DNA of 64,000 bases from an uncultured Roseobacter sp. (GTDB taxonomy: Bacteria; Pseudomonadota; Alphaproteobacteria; Rhodobacterales; Rhodobacteraceae), in NCBI RefSeq assembly GCF_947499265.1, contig NZ_CANMNK010000002.1, forward strand, positions 248,001-312,000, read 5' to 3'. Positions 9,801 through 17,999 of the stretch are shown piece after piece. The notes beneath the pieces are model-generated. The model saw only the letters and a list, made by a program, of their open reading frames with translations. It searched no databases and was not told where the DNA came from. Both the position numbers and the translations under genes were made by a program. Position 1 is the stretch's first letter; each line of letters opens with the position of its first letter.

Positions 9801-10318
9801 GGGCGCATGCCGCGCCCGCCACCGCCCCAGGAGGCCTTCAGCATCAGCGGATAGCCGATCTCTTTCGCTTCCGCCTTGATAGCTTTCATGTCATCGCCCA
9901 GCACTTCAGTGGCCGGGATCACCGGCACATCTGCGGCCATGGCAACGCGGCGGGCCGAGGCCTTGTCCCCCAGTGCCCGCATCGTTTCCGCACGTGGCCC
10001 GATGAAGGTGATGCCATTCTGGTCACAAGCATCCACAAATTCGGGGTTTTCAGACAACAGCCCGTATCCGGGGTGGATCGCGTCGGCACCGGACGCCTTG
10101 GCCACCCGGATCATCTCGTCAATCGACAGATAGGCGGCCACGGGTCCCAATCCTTCGCCAATCCGGTAGGCTTCATCCGCCTTGAAACGGTGCAGGCCCA
10201 GCTTGTCTTCCTCGGCATAGACCGCGACCGTTTTCTTACCCATCTCATTGGCGGCGCGCATGATGCGGATGGCGATTTCGCCACGATTGGCAATCAGGAT
10301 TTTGCTGAATTCTGGCAT
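6878..10318 (-). CDS. pyc: Pyruvate carboxylase
   Basis: Catalyses biotin- and ATP-dependent carboxylation of pyruvate to oxaloacetate, the anaplerotic entry to the TCA cycle. The 1146 residues match the full single-chain enzyme. There is an N-terminal biotin carboxylase (start KILIANRGEIAIRI, ATP-grasp glycine loop KASWGGGGRGM near 160-175, EVNPRVQVEHT near 295). A central carboxyltransferase TIM barrel follows (TTMRDGHQSLLATR near 540, and the HFHTHDTAG metal site). The C-terminal carrier domain has the biotinylation motif EAMKM with the acceptor lysine at about 1112. The gene is monocistronic in appearance. Malate synthase G at the right edge is another C4-supplying enzyme, though not adjacent. 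Confidence 0.97.
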   Translation of the reverse strand: MPEFSKILIANRGEIAIRIMRAANEMGKKTVAVYAEEDKLGLHRFKADEAYRIGEGLGPVAAYLSIDEMIRVAKASGADAIHPGYGLLSENPEFVDACDQNGITFIGPRAETMRALGDKASARRVAMAADVPVIPATEVLGDDMKAIKAEAKEIGYPLMLKASWGGGGRGMRPINAEAELEEKVLEGRREAEAAFGNGEGYLEKMILKARHVEVQILGDKHGGMYHLYERDCSVQRRNQKVVERAPAPYLTEAQRAEVCELGYKICKHVNYECAGTVEFLMDMADGKFYFIEVNPRVQVEHTVTEEVTGIDIVQAQILIAEGKSIADATGKPTQGDVHLTGHALQTRITTEDPQNNFIPDYGRITAFREATGMGIRLDGGTAYSGGVITRYYDSLLVKVTAKAQTPEAAIARMDRALREFRIRGVSTNIAFVENLLKHPTFLDNTYHTKFIDETPDLFQFSRRRDRGTKVLTYIADITVNGHPETKDHPRPGAHVRDPRPPALKAEPMMGTRNLLEQKGPQAVADWMKQQRQLLITDTTMRDGHQSLLATRMRSHDMIKVAPAYAANLPQLFSVECWGGATFDVAYRFLQECPWQRLRDLRAAMPNVMTQMLLRASNGVGYTNYPDNVVQEFVRVAANTGVDVFRVFDSLNWVENMRVAMDAVIEAGKVCEGSICYTGDINDPDRAKYNLQYYVDMGKELREAGAHVLGLKDMAGLLKPAAARQLIRALKSEVGLPIHFHTHDTAGVACATILAASEAGVDAVDCAMDALSGNTSQATLGSVVSALKHTDRDSGLDMAAVREISDYWEEVRSHYAAFETGMQAPSSEVYLHEMPGGQFTNLKAQAASLGLEDRWHEVAQTYADVNQMFGDIVKVTPSSKVVGDMALMMVSQGLKRADVEDPGTDVSFPDSVIDMMRGNLGQPPGGFPTGILDKVLKGEKPNTERPGKHLPAADLEALRKEASDAMEGRTVDDEDLSGYLMYPKVFLDYMGRHRTYGPVRTLPTRTFFYGMEPGEEISAEIDPGKTLEIRLQAVGDTNEDGEVKVFFELNGQPRVIRVPNRLVKATTAQRPKAEAGNANHIGAPMPGVVASVAAKVGGKVKAGDLLLTIEAMKMETGIHAERDAVIKAVHVTPGGQIDAKDLLVELE

Positions 10319-10478
10319 GAGATGGTTTCTTTCGGTGTTGGTCGGGTGCGTCTGTGTAGAAAGATTATCTTGGCGCGTAAACGCGTAGTATTGGGTAGAG
10401 CCGGTTATTTCCGCCGCACCGCAGCATTTTGCGACAGAAATGTAAAGTGACCATCGTCCCTTCGGTGCCTGCGCGAGG

Positions 10479-11618
10479 TTAGGTCAATCTCAGGGGCGGT
10501 GGCAAATCCTGCAGCCTGCGTGCGCCCAGTTGGCCCATGTTTGAAATGAGATCCTTGGTCAGCAAGTCCACAAGGTGGTCGACGCCTTTGGGACCCAGGG
10601 CGGCAAGGGCAAAGTGAAATGCGCGGCCCAGCATGATAAAATCGGCGCCCAAGGCGAGGGCGCGCAGGATATCGAGGCCGCCTTCGATGCCGCTGTCAAA
10701 AATCAGGGGCAGCTTGGTTGCGGCGCGGATGTCGGGCAGGGCGTCGATGCTCGCCGGGGCGGCATCAAACTGCCGCCCGGCGTGGTTCGACACCCAAAGC
10801 GCATCCACACCCGCTTGTTCCGCAGGCTGCGCATCTTCCGGGCGCAGCACTCCTTTGAGGACAAACGGCCCGTCCCAGGCATCGCGCAGCCATGCGACAT
10901 AGTCCCAATCCGGCGAGGTGCGCAGCAGGTAACCGACGTGCGCGGTGGAGGACAGCGGCGTTGCCGTCTGCGGCGCGTATTTTTCCAGAGTTCGCATCTT
11001 TGGCAGACCGCGCTGCGCCATCGCCAGGGCCCAGGCGGGGCGCAGCGCAATCTGCCCCATCAAACGCGGTGTAAGCCGTGGGGGCATGGTCAGGCCAGAG
11101 CGCGTTTGCCGTTCGCGGCGCGAGGCTACCGGCACATCCACGGTCAGCACCAATACTTTGAAACCGGCCAGCTTGGCGCGGCCCAGCATGTCCCGGCGGA
11201 TGTTTTCGTCGCGCGGCGGGTACATTTGAAACCAGGCTGCCGGTCCCAAATGGGGGGCGAGATCCTCTGGCGACTGCGTGGCCACGGTCGACAGCGTATA
11301 GGGAATGCCCGCGCGCGCCGCACCCCGCGCCAGATGTCCCTCGGCGTCCGGCCAGATCAGCCCGGACATGCCGACAGGCGCCACACCGAAAGGCAGCGGC
11401 AGATCGTCGCCGAATAGGCGGGTGCTCAAATCCGGTGTGAATTCGCCGCGCAGAATTGCGGGTGCAAAGCCGATCCGGTCCAGGCAGGTTCGGTTGCGCG
11501 TTTTTGTGGCCTCATGGCCCGTGCCGCTGTCGAGATATTCCCAGACAAATTTCGGAATGCGTTTTTGCGCGCGGGCGCGCAGGTCAACGAGGGCAGGGTA
11601 GGTGCTGTGCAAATCCAT
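10479..11618 (-). CDS. FMN-dependent alpha-hydroxy-acid oxidase/dehydrogenase (LldD-like)
   Basis: The 379-residue protein belongs to the family of L-lactate dehydrogenase (LldD), glycolate oxidase and (S)-mandelate dehydrogenase. Family features visible are the N-terminal helix with FVWEYLDSGTG, GVAPVGMSGLIWPDAEG, FQMYPPRD, VLTVDVPVASRRER, the catalytic SNHAGRQFD with the base histidine, and the FMN phosphate loop FDSGIEGGLDILRALALGAD. It oxidises a 2-hydroxy acid with electrons passing via FMN. L-lactate is the commonest substrate but others such as glycolate cannot be excluded. It is transcribed toward pyc with 160 bases between them; product pyruvate would feed pyc, which is an inference from position. 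Confidence 0.88.
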   Translation of the reverse strand: MDLHSTYPALVDLRARAQKRIPKFVWEYLDSGTGHEATKTRNRTCLDRIGFAPAILRGEFTPDLSTRLFGDDLPLPFGVAPVGMSGLIWPDAEGHLARGAARAGIPYTLSTVATQSPEDLAPHLGPAAWFQMYPPRDENIRRDMLGRAKLAGFKVLVLTVDVPVASRRERQTRSGLTMPPRLTPRLMGQIALRPAWALAMAQRGLPKMRTLEKYAPQTATPLSSTAHVGYLLRTSPDWDYVAWLRDAWDGPFVLKGVLRPEDAQPAEQAGVDALWVSNHAGRQFDAAPASIDALPDIRAATKLPLIFDSGIEGGLDILRALALGADFIMLGRAFHFALAALGPKGVDHLVDLLTKDLISNMGQLGARRLQDLPPPLRLT

Positions 11619-11706
11619 GCCGGGACGCTAGCAACCAATCGTGGAGCCGGAAAGCGCGTTTTACACCGGCTCGACCCCGTTCAGGTTCGCCGTCAACGGT
11701 TCAATG

Positions 11707-13602
11707 CTAACTGGCCCGCGACACATGTTCCGCCTGGGCTTCGAATGCGCGGTCCGCCATTTCTTCGGCATCTTCGCTGCGCCCTCCGCCGTCGGTACGG
11801 CCAACGACCACCAGATTGCGACCCTGTGCCTTGGCGTCATACATCGCGTCATCGGCCACACGCAGCAGGTCCTGTGGCATCTGGCCATGGTCCGGGAAAA
11901 GCGCGACCCCAACCGAAACGGTGATCCGTGGCAGGTTCTTTTCGCCATAGCGTAGTGTGATGGCTTCGATGGCGCGGCGCAGCTTTTCCGCGCGGTGTTC
12001 GGCCGTCTGACGGTCTGTGCCCGGCAGCAGCAGCATGAACTCCTCGCCGCCCATCCGGCAGGCAATCTCATCGCCATCGCAGGCCCGTTCCAACGCTTCA
12101 CCCACAGTGCGCAGGACCATGTCACCCGCATCATGCCCGTGGTTGTCGTTGAATTTCTTGAAGTGATCCACATCCATATAGAGCATGCTGAACGGGCTCT
12201 CGTTCCGCTGTGCGCTCTGGATCATTGTCCGCAGATAATCCGTCATATGCCGACGGTTGAACAGACCCGTCAGAGGGTCGCGCACCGAGCGTTCCTGCAG
12301 CTGGTCGCGCATCTGCACATTGGCAATGGCGAGGCTGATCTGTTCGGCGCACATTTGCGCCAGCTTCTGGTTTTCGCGAAAAACCTCAACCGGGACCATG
12401 GATTTCGCTTTCAGATGCATCAGGCCAACTGTTTCGCCATGGGCCAAGATCGGGAAGCAGAAATAGGGGCGGTCGTCATGGGGCTCCGCATGCTCGCAGA
12501 CAAAATCGATGCTGGAGGTGCCATAGATATAGGTGCGCCCACGCCGCAGGCCCCAACACTCCTCGGGATGAATATGCGCTTTATGCGTGCCTTCATTCCA
12601 GGCGGCCGCACCGTCCAGCACATCCCGCGAGTTGGAATATACATAGACGCTCCCTTCACAATCCGGCAGCATATGCGTCATGAAACGCGCGACCATTTCA
12701 AAGAGTTCGTCGAGTGACCGGCTGGATTGCAGCCATTCATTCAACTCGCCGAGCAGGCTCACCTCACGGGCCAGCTGCATCTGCCGCTCAAGCGATTGAC
12801 GCTCCTGTGTCGTCCGGGTTTCCAGTTCCAGCATCTGCCGCCGCCCCCGGCGCAAAACCGACGATACAATGACGGAAAAGATGGTCATGAAGATCGCGGA
12901 CAGGGTCATCATCAACCACTCGATGCGCCAGGCATAGGTGTCGCGAATGTCGGTCATATCGGTGTAGAACTCGATCGCGCCCACAACGGCCCCGTCAATC
13001 ACCACCGGCGTGTAGACTTCGGCCACCTCCCGCGACATCTCGTTGGTGTCGGCCAAGGCGTGCAGCTCAAAATCATCTACCTCGGAGGCCGATTTGGTTG
13101 AATGCGTGTAATACGCCTCTCCCCGCATGACCTGCTCCGAGAAATAGGGTGTGGCATTGACGCCGCCGATGTCCGAGGCGCGGCTGGACCAGAAGACGTT
13201 GCCCTCGGCGTCGAAGAGTTTGAACCGGTAAATGTCGGAGGCCCGCGTGATCTGTGACAAGAACAGCGTGTCTCGAGACGTAAGGCTGTATTTGCTGTCG
13301 ACGATGGGGCTGCTGGAGTTCAAACCCTGATTGCCCGGCCCGATGTCCGTATCGGGCACAAATGCACGCGCGCCGTAGTCCAACTGATCGAGCACGCGTT
13401 TGCGCCAGAGTTTGGCCTCCTGCTTGATGTCCGTCTCCAGCATCCAGTCGACAATCGGGTAGGGCAGCTTGATGTTGGCGAAGATGTTGGCGGCGGCCAT
13501 GAAGACCAGCAGGGCAACAACACCGTATTTGCGAATCCGGACCGAAGACGTTTTATCTTTGATATGATCCGAAATCTTGTTGGACAGTTCTACCACTTCC
13601 AC
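11707..13602 (-). CDS. Membrane-anchored GAF-GGDEF diguanylate cyclase
   Basis: A roughly 631-residue signalling protein. It has a membrane helix at about 27-46, an extracytoplasmic sensor segment, and a second helix at about 225-248. A coiled linker, a GAF-like domain (about 300-445) and a C-terminal GGDEF domain with DPLTGLFNRRH, DVDHFKKFND and the active-site GGEEF follow. The intact GGEEF predicts synthesis of cyclic di-GMP. An RACD sequence lies eight residues before GGEEF rather than the five usual for the RxxD inhibitory site, so product inhibition may be absent. The GTG start at 13602 has AGGAG 8 bases upstream; a frame to 13680 adds 26 residues. It is divergent from the helicase gene. 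A role in biofilm or polysaccharide control is inference only. Confidence 0.88.
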   Translation of the reverse strand: MEVVELSNKISDHIKDKTSSVRIRKYGVVALLVFMAAANIFANIKLPYPIVDWMLETDIKQEAKLWRKRVLDQLDYGARAFVPDTDIGPGNQGLNSSSPIVDSKYSLTSRDTLFLSQITRASDIYRFKLFDAEGNVFWSSRASDIGGVNATPYFSEQVMRGEAYYTHSTKSASEVDDFELHALADTNEMSREVAEVYTPVVIDGAVVGAIEFYTDMTDIRDTYAWRIEWLMMTLSAIFMTIFSVIVSSVLRRGRRQMLELETRTTQERQSLERQMQLAREVSLLGELNEWLQSSRSLDELFEMVARFMTHMLPDCEGSVYVYSNSRDVLDGAAAWNEGTHKAHIHPEECWGLRRGRTYIYGTSSIDFVCEHAEPHDDRPYFCFPILAHGETVGLMHLKAKSMVPVEVFRENQKLAQMCAEQISLAIANVQMRDQLQERSVRDPLTGLFNRRHMTDYLRTMIQSAQRNESPFSMLYMDVDHFKKFNDNHGHDAGDMVLRTVGEALERACDGDEIACRMGGEEFMLLLPGTDRQTAEHRAEKLRRAIEAITLRYGEKNLPRITVSVGVALFPDHGQMPQDLLRVADDAMYDAKAQGRNLVVVGRTDGGGRSEDAEEMADRAFEAQAEHVSRAS

Positions 13603-13818
13603 GCGATACACTCCTCTGAAACACCATGTACCGGGATGAGGTGTTAAGATTTCGAATTCCTTAATCTCTTGATCTGCCAATGGTAAATGCGTGCCGTTAC
13701 AGCCGGTATTTCAGTTGCATTTGTCCTAGTTTGGGCGGGTTCCCATGCGTCATAGGACCTGTCGAACATTATAAGAACATAGCTTTAAACCGAGGCCAGT
13801 CCGGGGTAAGATGGCGCC

Positions 13819-16230
13819 ATGAGCAGTTTTGATGAAATGGACGCCTTTGACGGCGCATCGCTGAGTGCGCGGGCGATGGCCGCCCGTCCGCAGCCCTATC
13901 TGGATGGTCTGAACCCGGCACAGCGCGCCGCGGTGGAGCAGTTGGACGGCCCGGTTCTGATGCTGGCCGGTGCGGGGACGGGTAAAACCCGGGCGCTGAC
14001 GGCGCGGATCGTGCATTTGCTGAACACCGGGCGGGCCCGACCCAACGAGGTGCTGGCCGTGACCTTCACCAACAAGGCCGCGCGCGAGATGAAAAACCGC
14101 GTGGGCCAGATGTTGGGCCAACAGGTGGAGGGAATGCCCTGGCTTGGCACCTTCCACGCGATCTGTGTGAAGCTCTTGCGCCGCCATGCGGAACTGGTGG
14201 GGCTGAAGTCGAACTTCACCATTCTGGACACCGACGACCAGTTGCGGCTGCTCAAACAATTGGTCTCTGCCGCCAACATCGATGACAAACGCTGGCCCGC
14301 GCGGCAACTGGCCAGCATCATCGACGGCTGGAAGAACCGCGCCCTGACGCCAGAAAAAGTGCCCGCCAGCGATGCGGGCGCCTATAATCATCGTGGTACG
14401 GAGATTTATGCGCAATATCAGACACGGCTGAAGGAGCTGAACGCCACCGACTTCGGTGATCTCCTGCTGCACATGGTCACGATTTTTCAGGCGCACCCGG
14501 ATGTGTTGGCGCAATACCAGCGCTGGTTCGCCTACATCCTCGTCGACGAATATCAGGATACGAACGTGGCCCAATATCTCTGGCTGCGCCTACTGGCGGG
14601 GGGGCACAAGAACATCTGCTGTGTAGGCGACGATGACCAGTCGATCTATGGCTGGCGCGGTGCCGAAGTGGGCAATATCCTGCGGTTCGAAAAGGATTTT
14701 CCGGGCGCTCACGTGGTTCGGCTGGAGCAGAATTACCGCTCCACCCCGCATATTCTGGCCGCAGCTTCCGGTGTGATCGAAGGCAACGAGGGGCGGCTGG
14801 GCAAGACGCTGTTCACCGACCTGACCGAGGGCGAAAAAGTGCGCCTGATCGGGCATTGGGACGGCGAGGAAGAGGCGCGCTGGATCGGCGAGGAGGTCGA
14901 GGCCGCACAACGCGGCACCCGCGGGATGAAGCCCTTTGGCCTCGATCAGATGGCCATCCTGGTGCGCGCGTCGCATCAGATGCGCGCTTTTGAGGATCGG
15001 TTCCTGACCATCGGGCTGCCCTACCGCGTCATCGGCGGCCCGCGCTTTTACGAGCGGATGGAGATCCGCGATGCGATGGCCTATTTCCGCGTCGTGGTTA
15101 GCCCGGACGATGATCTGGCCTTTGAGCGGATCGTGAACACACCCAAACGCGGCCTTGGCGACAAGGCACAACAGACCATTCAGCGCATCGCGCGGGAAAA
15201 CGGCGTCGCCCTGCTCGAAGGCGCGCGGATCGTGGTGGAGACGCGTGCCATCGGCGGCAAGGGCGGCGCGGCGCTGGCGCAGCTTGTTGAGGGCATTGAC
15301 CGCTGGGGCAAGATGACAAAAGGGCGCCTGCTGTCGGTGTCCGAGACCGATGACGTGATCGATGATGGCACGGTTCAGATGGAGTATGGCCCGCCTGAGG
15401 TCAGCCATGTGGAACTGGCGGAGATCATCCTGGATGAAAGCGGCTATACCGCGCATTGGCAAAACGACAAGACGCCCGAGGCGCCCGGGCGGTTGGAAAA
15501 CCTCAAGGAGCTGGTCAACCAGCTGCATAACTTCGAAAACCTGCAGGGATTCCTCGAACATGTCAGCCTGATCATGGACAATGAGAGCGATGACGGCGGC
15601 GAAAAGGTGTCGATCATGACGCTGCATGCGGCCAAGGGGCTGGAGTTTCCGGTTGTGTTCCTGCCGGGCTGGGAGGACGGTCTCTTTCCCTCGCAACGCT
15701 CGATGGATGAAAGCGGGATGAAAGGTTTGGAGGAAGAACGCCGTCTGGCCTATGTCGGCATCACGCGGGCCGAAGAGGTCTGCACCATCTCCTTTGCGGC
15801 CAACCGGCGGGTGTTTGGCCAGTGGCAAAGCTCGATGCCCTCGCGATTCATCGACGAGTTGCCCGAGGAGCATGTCGAGGTCCTGACCCCGCCTGGCCTC
15901 TACGGCGGTGGCTATGGTGCGGCGGCGCCCACGTCCAACCTGCATGACGCGGCGGCAGAGGCGAATGTCTATAATTCACCGGGCTGGCGACGCTTGCAGG
16001 CCCGCAGTCAGGAACGCCCGGTCAGCCAGCCGCGCGAAAGCAAGAACACCGTGATCGACATGTCCGCCGTTTCCAGTTTCACCATGGGCGAACGGGTGTT
16101 CCATCAGAAATTCGGCTATGGGGCCATTCAGGGCATCGAGGGTGACAAGCTGGAGATCGCGTTTGAAAAGGCGGGTGTTAAAAAGGTGGTCGCCAAATTC
16201 GTGACAGGGTGCGACGATATCCCGTTTTGA
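13819..16230 (+). CDS. uvrD: UvrD/PcrA-type superfamily 1A DNA helicase
   Basis: An ATP-dependent 3'-5' helicase for nucleotide-excision and mismatch repair and for clearing replication blocks. The 803-residue length fits the family. Visible motifs are LNPAQRAAV (Q motif), AGAGTGKT (Walker A, about 51-57), TFTNKAAREMK (Ia), LVDEYQDTN (II), VGDDDQSIYGWRGA (III), QNYRS (IV), TLHAAKGLEFPVVFLPGWEDG (V region) and YVGITRAEE (VI). The C-terminus carries a Tudor-like tail (GERVFHQKFGYGAI). Whether the ortholog is called UvrD or PcrA cannot be settled here. Confidence 0.95.
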   Translation: MSSFDEMDAFDGASLSARAMAARPQPYLDGLNPAQRAAVEQLDGPVLMLAGAGTGKTRALTARIVHLLNTGRARPNEVLAVTFTNKAAREMKNRVGQMLGQQVEGMPWLGTFHAICVKLLRRHAELVGLKSNFTILDTDDQLRLLKQLVSAANIDDKRWPARQLASIIDGWKNRALTPEKVPASDAGAYNHRGTEIYAQYQTRLKELNATDFGDLLLHMVTIFQAHPDVLAQYQRWFAYILVDEYQDTNVAQYLWLRLLAGGHKNICCVGDDDQSIYGWRGAEVGNILRFEKDFPGAHVVRLEQNYRSTPHILAAASGVIEGNEGRLGKTLFTDLTEGEKVRLIGHWDGEEEARWIGEEVEAAQRGTRGMKPFGLDQMAILVRASHQMRAFEDRFLTIGLPYRVIGGPRFYERMEIRDAMAYFRVVVSPDDDLAFERIVNTPKRGLGDKAQQTIQRIARENGVALLEGARIVVETRAIGGKGGAALAQLVEGIDRWGKMTKGRLLSVSETDDVIDDGTVQMEYGPPEVSHVELAEIILDESGYTAHWQNDKTPEAPGRLENLKELVNQLHNFENLQGFLEHVSLIMDNESDDGGEKVSIMTLHAAKGLEFPVVFLPGWEDGLFPSQRSMDESGMKGLEEERRLAYVGITRAEEVCTISFAANRRVFGQWQSSMPSRFIDELPEEHVEVLTPPGLYGGGYGAAAPTSNLHDAAAEANVYNSPGWRRLQARSQERPVSQPRESKNTVIDMSAVSSFTMGERVFHQKFGYGAIQGIEGDKLEIAFEKAGVKKVVAKFVTGCDDIPF

Positions 16231-16234
16231 GCGC

Positions 16235-17500
16235 TTAGCCGACCTTGCTGCGCAACAGTGCTGCGGCTTCATAGCTTTTCACAAAGGGCCGGGCGGCGCG
16301 CAGCGGCCCGCGATGACCCTTGGCAATCTCAGGGAAGATGTCGACCAATTCGTCATAGCTGGCCTGATCCGTCTGCAAAATATGATCTCCGGCGAAGAAG
16401 CTTTCCAGTTGTGCGCCCTGAGAGAAGACGATCTCATGTCGGTCGAACATCATGTGATAATAGGTAACGGTCTCGCAAGGCGCTGCAAAAACCTGATCTC
16501 CGTCGCACAAATGCTTGGCGGCGCAGAGGACCTCGGGCGCCTGAAACATCAACTCACATTTCCAACCCGATAAAAGGACGCGGTGCTGCGGCGAAAGGCT
16601 GATCTTCTGCGCATTTCCGATGCTGCCGGGCATGAATGTAATGGGCGCGAGATGGCCTTTGCCGACCACTGCCCGCCTGCCGATCCAGCGGATGGGGCGC
16701 GGCCCGTGATCCAGCGTCTCAACCAGATCCCCAACGCTCATGTCTTCCACCGCGACGTCCCCCTGTGGCGTGGCAAGCGGGGTGCCTTCGGTGAAACAGG
16801 CAACCGTCACATTCGTGATGTTAAGGTAGGTAAAACTATTGCCGTTCGGCAGATTTACGGTTCCGCCTGTGGCGGAAAACGGATTAACGGTGGAGCCCTG
16901 CGGTACAATCAGGCTGTCATCGCCGGTGCCCCCCTGCACGAACCCGGTATTCAGGCCCGCGAAAATCGTGTCGTCGCCGCTGCCGCCTTCGAGGTTGCCG
17001 CCGCCGTCCTCCGCAAAAAGCGTATCATCGCCGCTGCCCCCGCGCAGGATGTTGTTGTTGCCGCCACCGCCGCGCAGGATGTCGTCGCCGCGCCCGCCGT
17101 CCATGTTGTTGTTGCCACTGCCGCCCTGCAGCACATCATCACCGCGCCCGCCGCGTATGGTACCGCCGAGGGTGCCGTCGTCCGTGAAGGTATCGTCGCC
17201 CCCGCCACCGCGATACCCGCGCGCGTTCAATCCAACAGATCCGCTGACGTCGTTGTCGGCGTCGTTTCCGCGGAACTCGACGAATTCGCTGAAAGACCCG
17301 CCTGCCAGGTCGGTATCGGTATAGGTGGTGGTGACGCCGCTGTTGGTGTCGGTGAAGGTGATCGAATTGCCCGTCAGCGTGATCTGGAACCGGTCGCTGA
17401 GGCTGCGGGCGTCGATGGTGCTGTCGGGGCCGATGTCCAGTGACGCCCAAAAGGACGCATCCGTGATATCCGAATTCGTCAATCTGATGAAAACTGGCAT
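16235..17500 (-). CDS. RTX-repeat protein with C-terminal Hint (autoprocessing) domain
   Basis: A 421-residue protein without a signal peptide. Residues 1-95 are a short beta-rich head, and about 95-195 hold GGxGDDxL and GGGGNN-type RTX repeats. From C235 begins a Hint_2-type domain: CFTEGTPLATPQGDVAVEDMS (split across the N-terminal block), WIGRR, and the LSPQHRVLL block. Hint domains cleave the peptide bond before the first cysteine in inteins and hedgehog proteins. The family is common in roseobacters, usually with type I secretion signals, but its substrate role is unknown. The start at 17500 begins at MPVFIRL, a sensible family start; an upstream ATG at 17539 adds 13 residues. It converges on the helicase gene, with 4 bases between stops. 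Confidence 0.82.
   Translation of the reverse strand: MPVFIRLTNSDITDASFWASLDIGPDSTIDARSLSDRFQITLTGNSITFTDTNSGVTTTYTDTDLAGGSFSEFVEFRGNDADNDVSGSVGLNARGYRGGGGDDTFTDDGTLGGTIRGGRGDDVLQGGSGNNNMDGGRGDDILRGGGGNNNILRGGSGDDTLFAEDGGGNLEGGSGDDTIFAGLNTGFVQGGTGDDSLIVPQGSTVNPFSATGGTVNLPNGNSFTYLNITNVTVACFTEGTPLATPQGDVAVEDMSVGDLVETLDHGPRPIRWIGRRAVVGKGHLAPITFMPGSIGNAQKISLSPQHRVLLSGWKCELMFQAPEVLCAAKHLCDGDQVFAAPCETVTYYHMMFDRHEIVFSQGAQLESFFAGDHILQTDQASYDELVDIFPEIAKGHRGPLRAARPFVKSYEAAALLRSKVG
16918..17214 (-). repeat. RTX-type glycine/aspartate repeats in the Hint protein
   Basis: Tandem codons for GGRGDD, GGSGNN and related hexamers and nonamers. These are shorter and more asparagine-rich than those of the large RTX protein at 2647. 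Confidence 0.75.
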
Positions 17501-17690
17501 GTCGCACCAACCCGTTTTTCGCGCCACATCCCCAGGCATCTGCCCGGATGATTTGCGGAATTATCCTCACACCCCTCACACAATCCTATCAGGAACAGGG
17601 GTTAAGTCACTCAGATCGCGACAATTTGAGCAGTTTTCAGCCCAAGGCGGCACCGCACTCTGTGGCGCCGACCGAGGGGACGATGGGGGT

Positions 17691-17733
17691 TTTAAGAAAG
17701 AAAAGGCGGCGCCCGGGAGGAGGGCGCCGCCTT
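17691..17733 (-). terminator. Rho-independent terminator of the DUF1127/sRNA transcript
   Basis: The GC-rich stem of hairpin A is followed on the minus strand by TTTTCTTTCTT. This is a strong intrinsic-terminator shape placed exactly at the end of the CCTCCTCCC array. Confidence 0.75.
17703..17733 (-). ncRNA. CcsR/cuckoo-type hairpin A with CCTCCTCCC loop, also terminator
   Basis: Perfect 12-bp inverted repeat (17703-17714 with 17722-17733) enclosing a 7-base loop. On the minus strand the loop and closing bases read CCCTCCTCCCGGG. It is the last hairpin of the array when transcribed from the DUF1127 gene. It is followed by a T-rich run, so it can also end transcription. Confidence 0.7.
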
Positions 17734-17740
17734 CTTTGTC

Positions 17741-17778
17741 CGCTTCGGAGATCAGGGAGGAGGATTGTCCCCGAAGCG
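17741..17778 (-). ncRNA. CcsR/cuckoo-type hairpin B with CCTCCTCCC loop
   Basis: Stem CGCTTCGG (17741-17748) with CCGAAGCG (17771-17778). The 22-base loop carries CCTCCTCCC on the minus strand (complement of 17755-17764). Confidence 0.68.
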
Positions 17779-17813
17779 TATGACACCAAGCCGGTTGGCT
17801 TGAAGATTAGGGA

Positions 17814-17846
17814 CAGCGGCATCCGGGAGGAGGATGAATGCCGCTG
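17814..17846 (-). ncRNA. CcsR/cuckoo-type hairpin C with CCTCCTCCC loop
   Basis: A 9-bp perfect stem (17814-17822 with 17838-17846) with a 15-base loop containing the motif (complement of 17825-17834). It is closely related to hairpin E: the loop is identical and the stem differs in ways that keep pairing. Confidence 0.7.
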
Positions 17847-17854
17847 CCAAGTTA

Positions 17855-17887
17855 CAGACATCCCAGGGAGGAGGAGAGGAATGCCTG
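17855..17887 (-). ncRNA. CcsR/cuckoo-type hairpin D with CCTCCTCCC loop
   Basis: A 7-bp stem including one G-U pair (17855-17861 with 17881-17887). The loop carries CTCCTCCTCCC on the minus strand (complement of 17866-17876). An outer GTTAC/GTAAC pairing (17851-17855, 17893-17897) could compete with or extend it. It is related to hairpin F. Confidence 0.65.
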
Positions 17888-17957
17888 ATCTGGTAACCTG
17901 CCCGCGGCGACGCTGTGTCGAAGAGGGCCGGCGCGCATCTGAGCGCTTTTGTTCATG

Positions 17958-17992
17958 GCGGCGGCATCCGGGAGGAGGATGAATGCCGCCGC
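17958..17992 (-). ncRNA. CcsR/cuckoo-type hairpin E with CCTCCTCCC loop
   Basis: A 10-bp perfect stem (17958-17967 with 17983-17992). The loop is identical to that of hairpin C and the motif is the complement of 17970-17979. It lies 145 bases from the corresponding motif of C. Confidence 0.7.
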
Positions 17993-17999
17993 TGTGTTA

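Noticed and set aside
8093-10450. 785-codon plus-strand open frame
   Set aside because: It is the antisense shadow of pyruvate carboxylase; GC-rich coding DNA leaves such frames open, and the opposite strand encodes a full, motif-complete enzyme.
17834-17896. Plus-strand GGAGGAGG followed by ATG within the array, looking like a ribosome site and start
   Set aside because: The resulting frame is only 20 codons. The motif is explained by the complementary CCTCCTCCC loops in paired stems on the minus strand.
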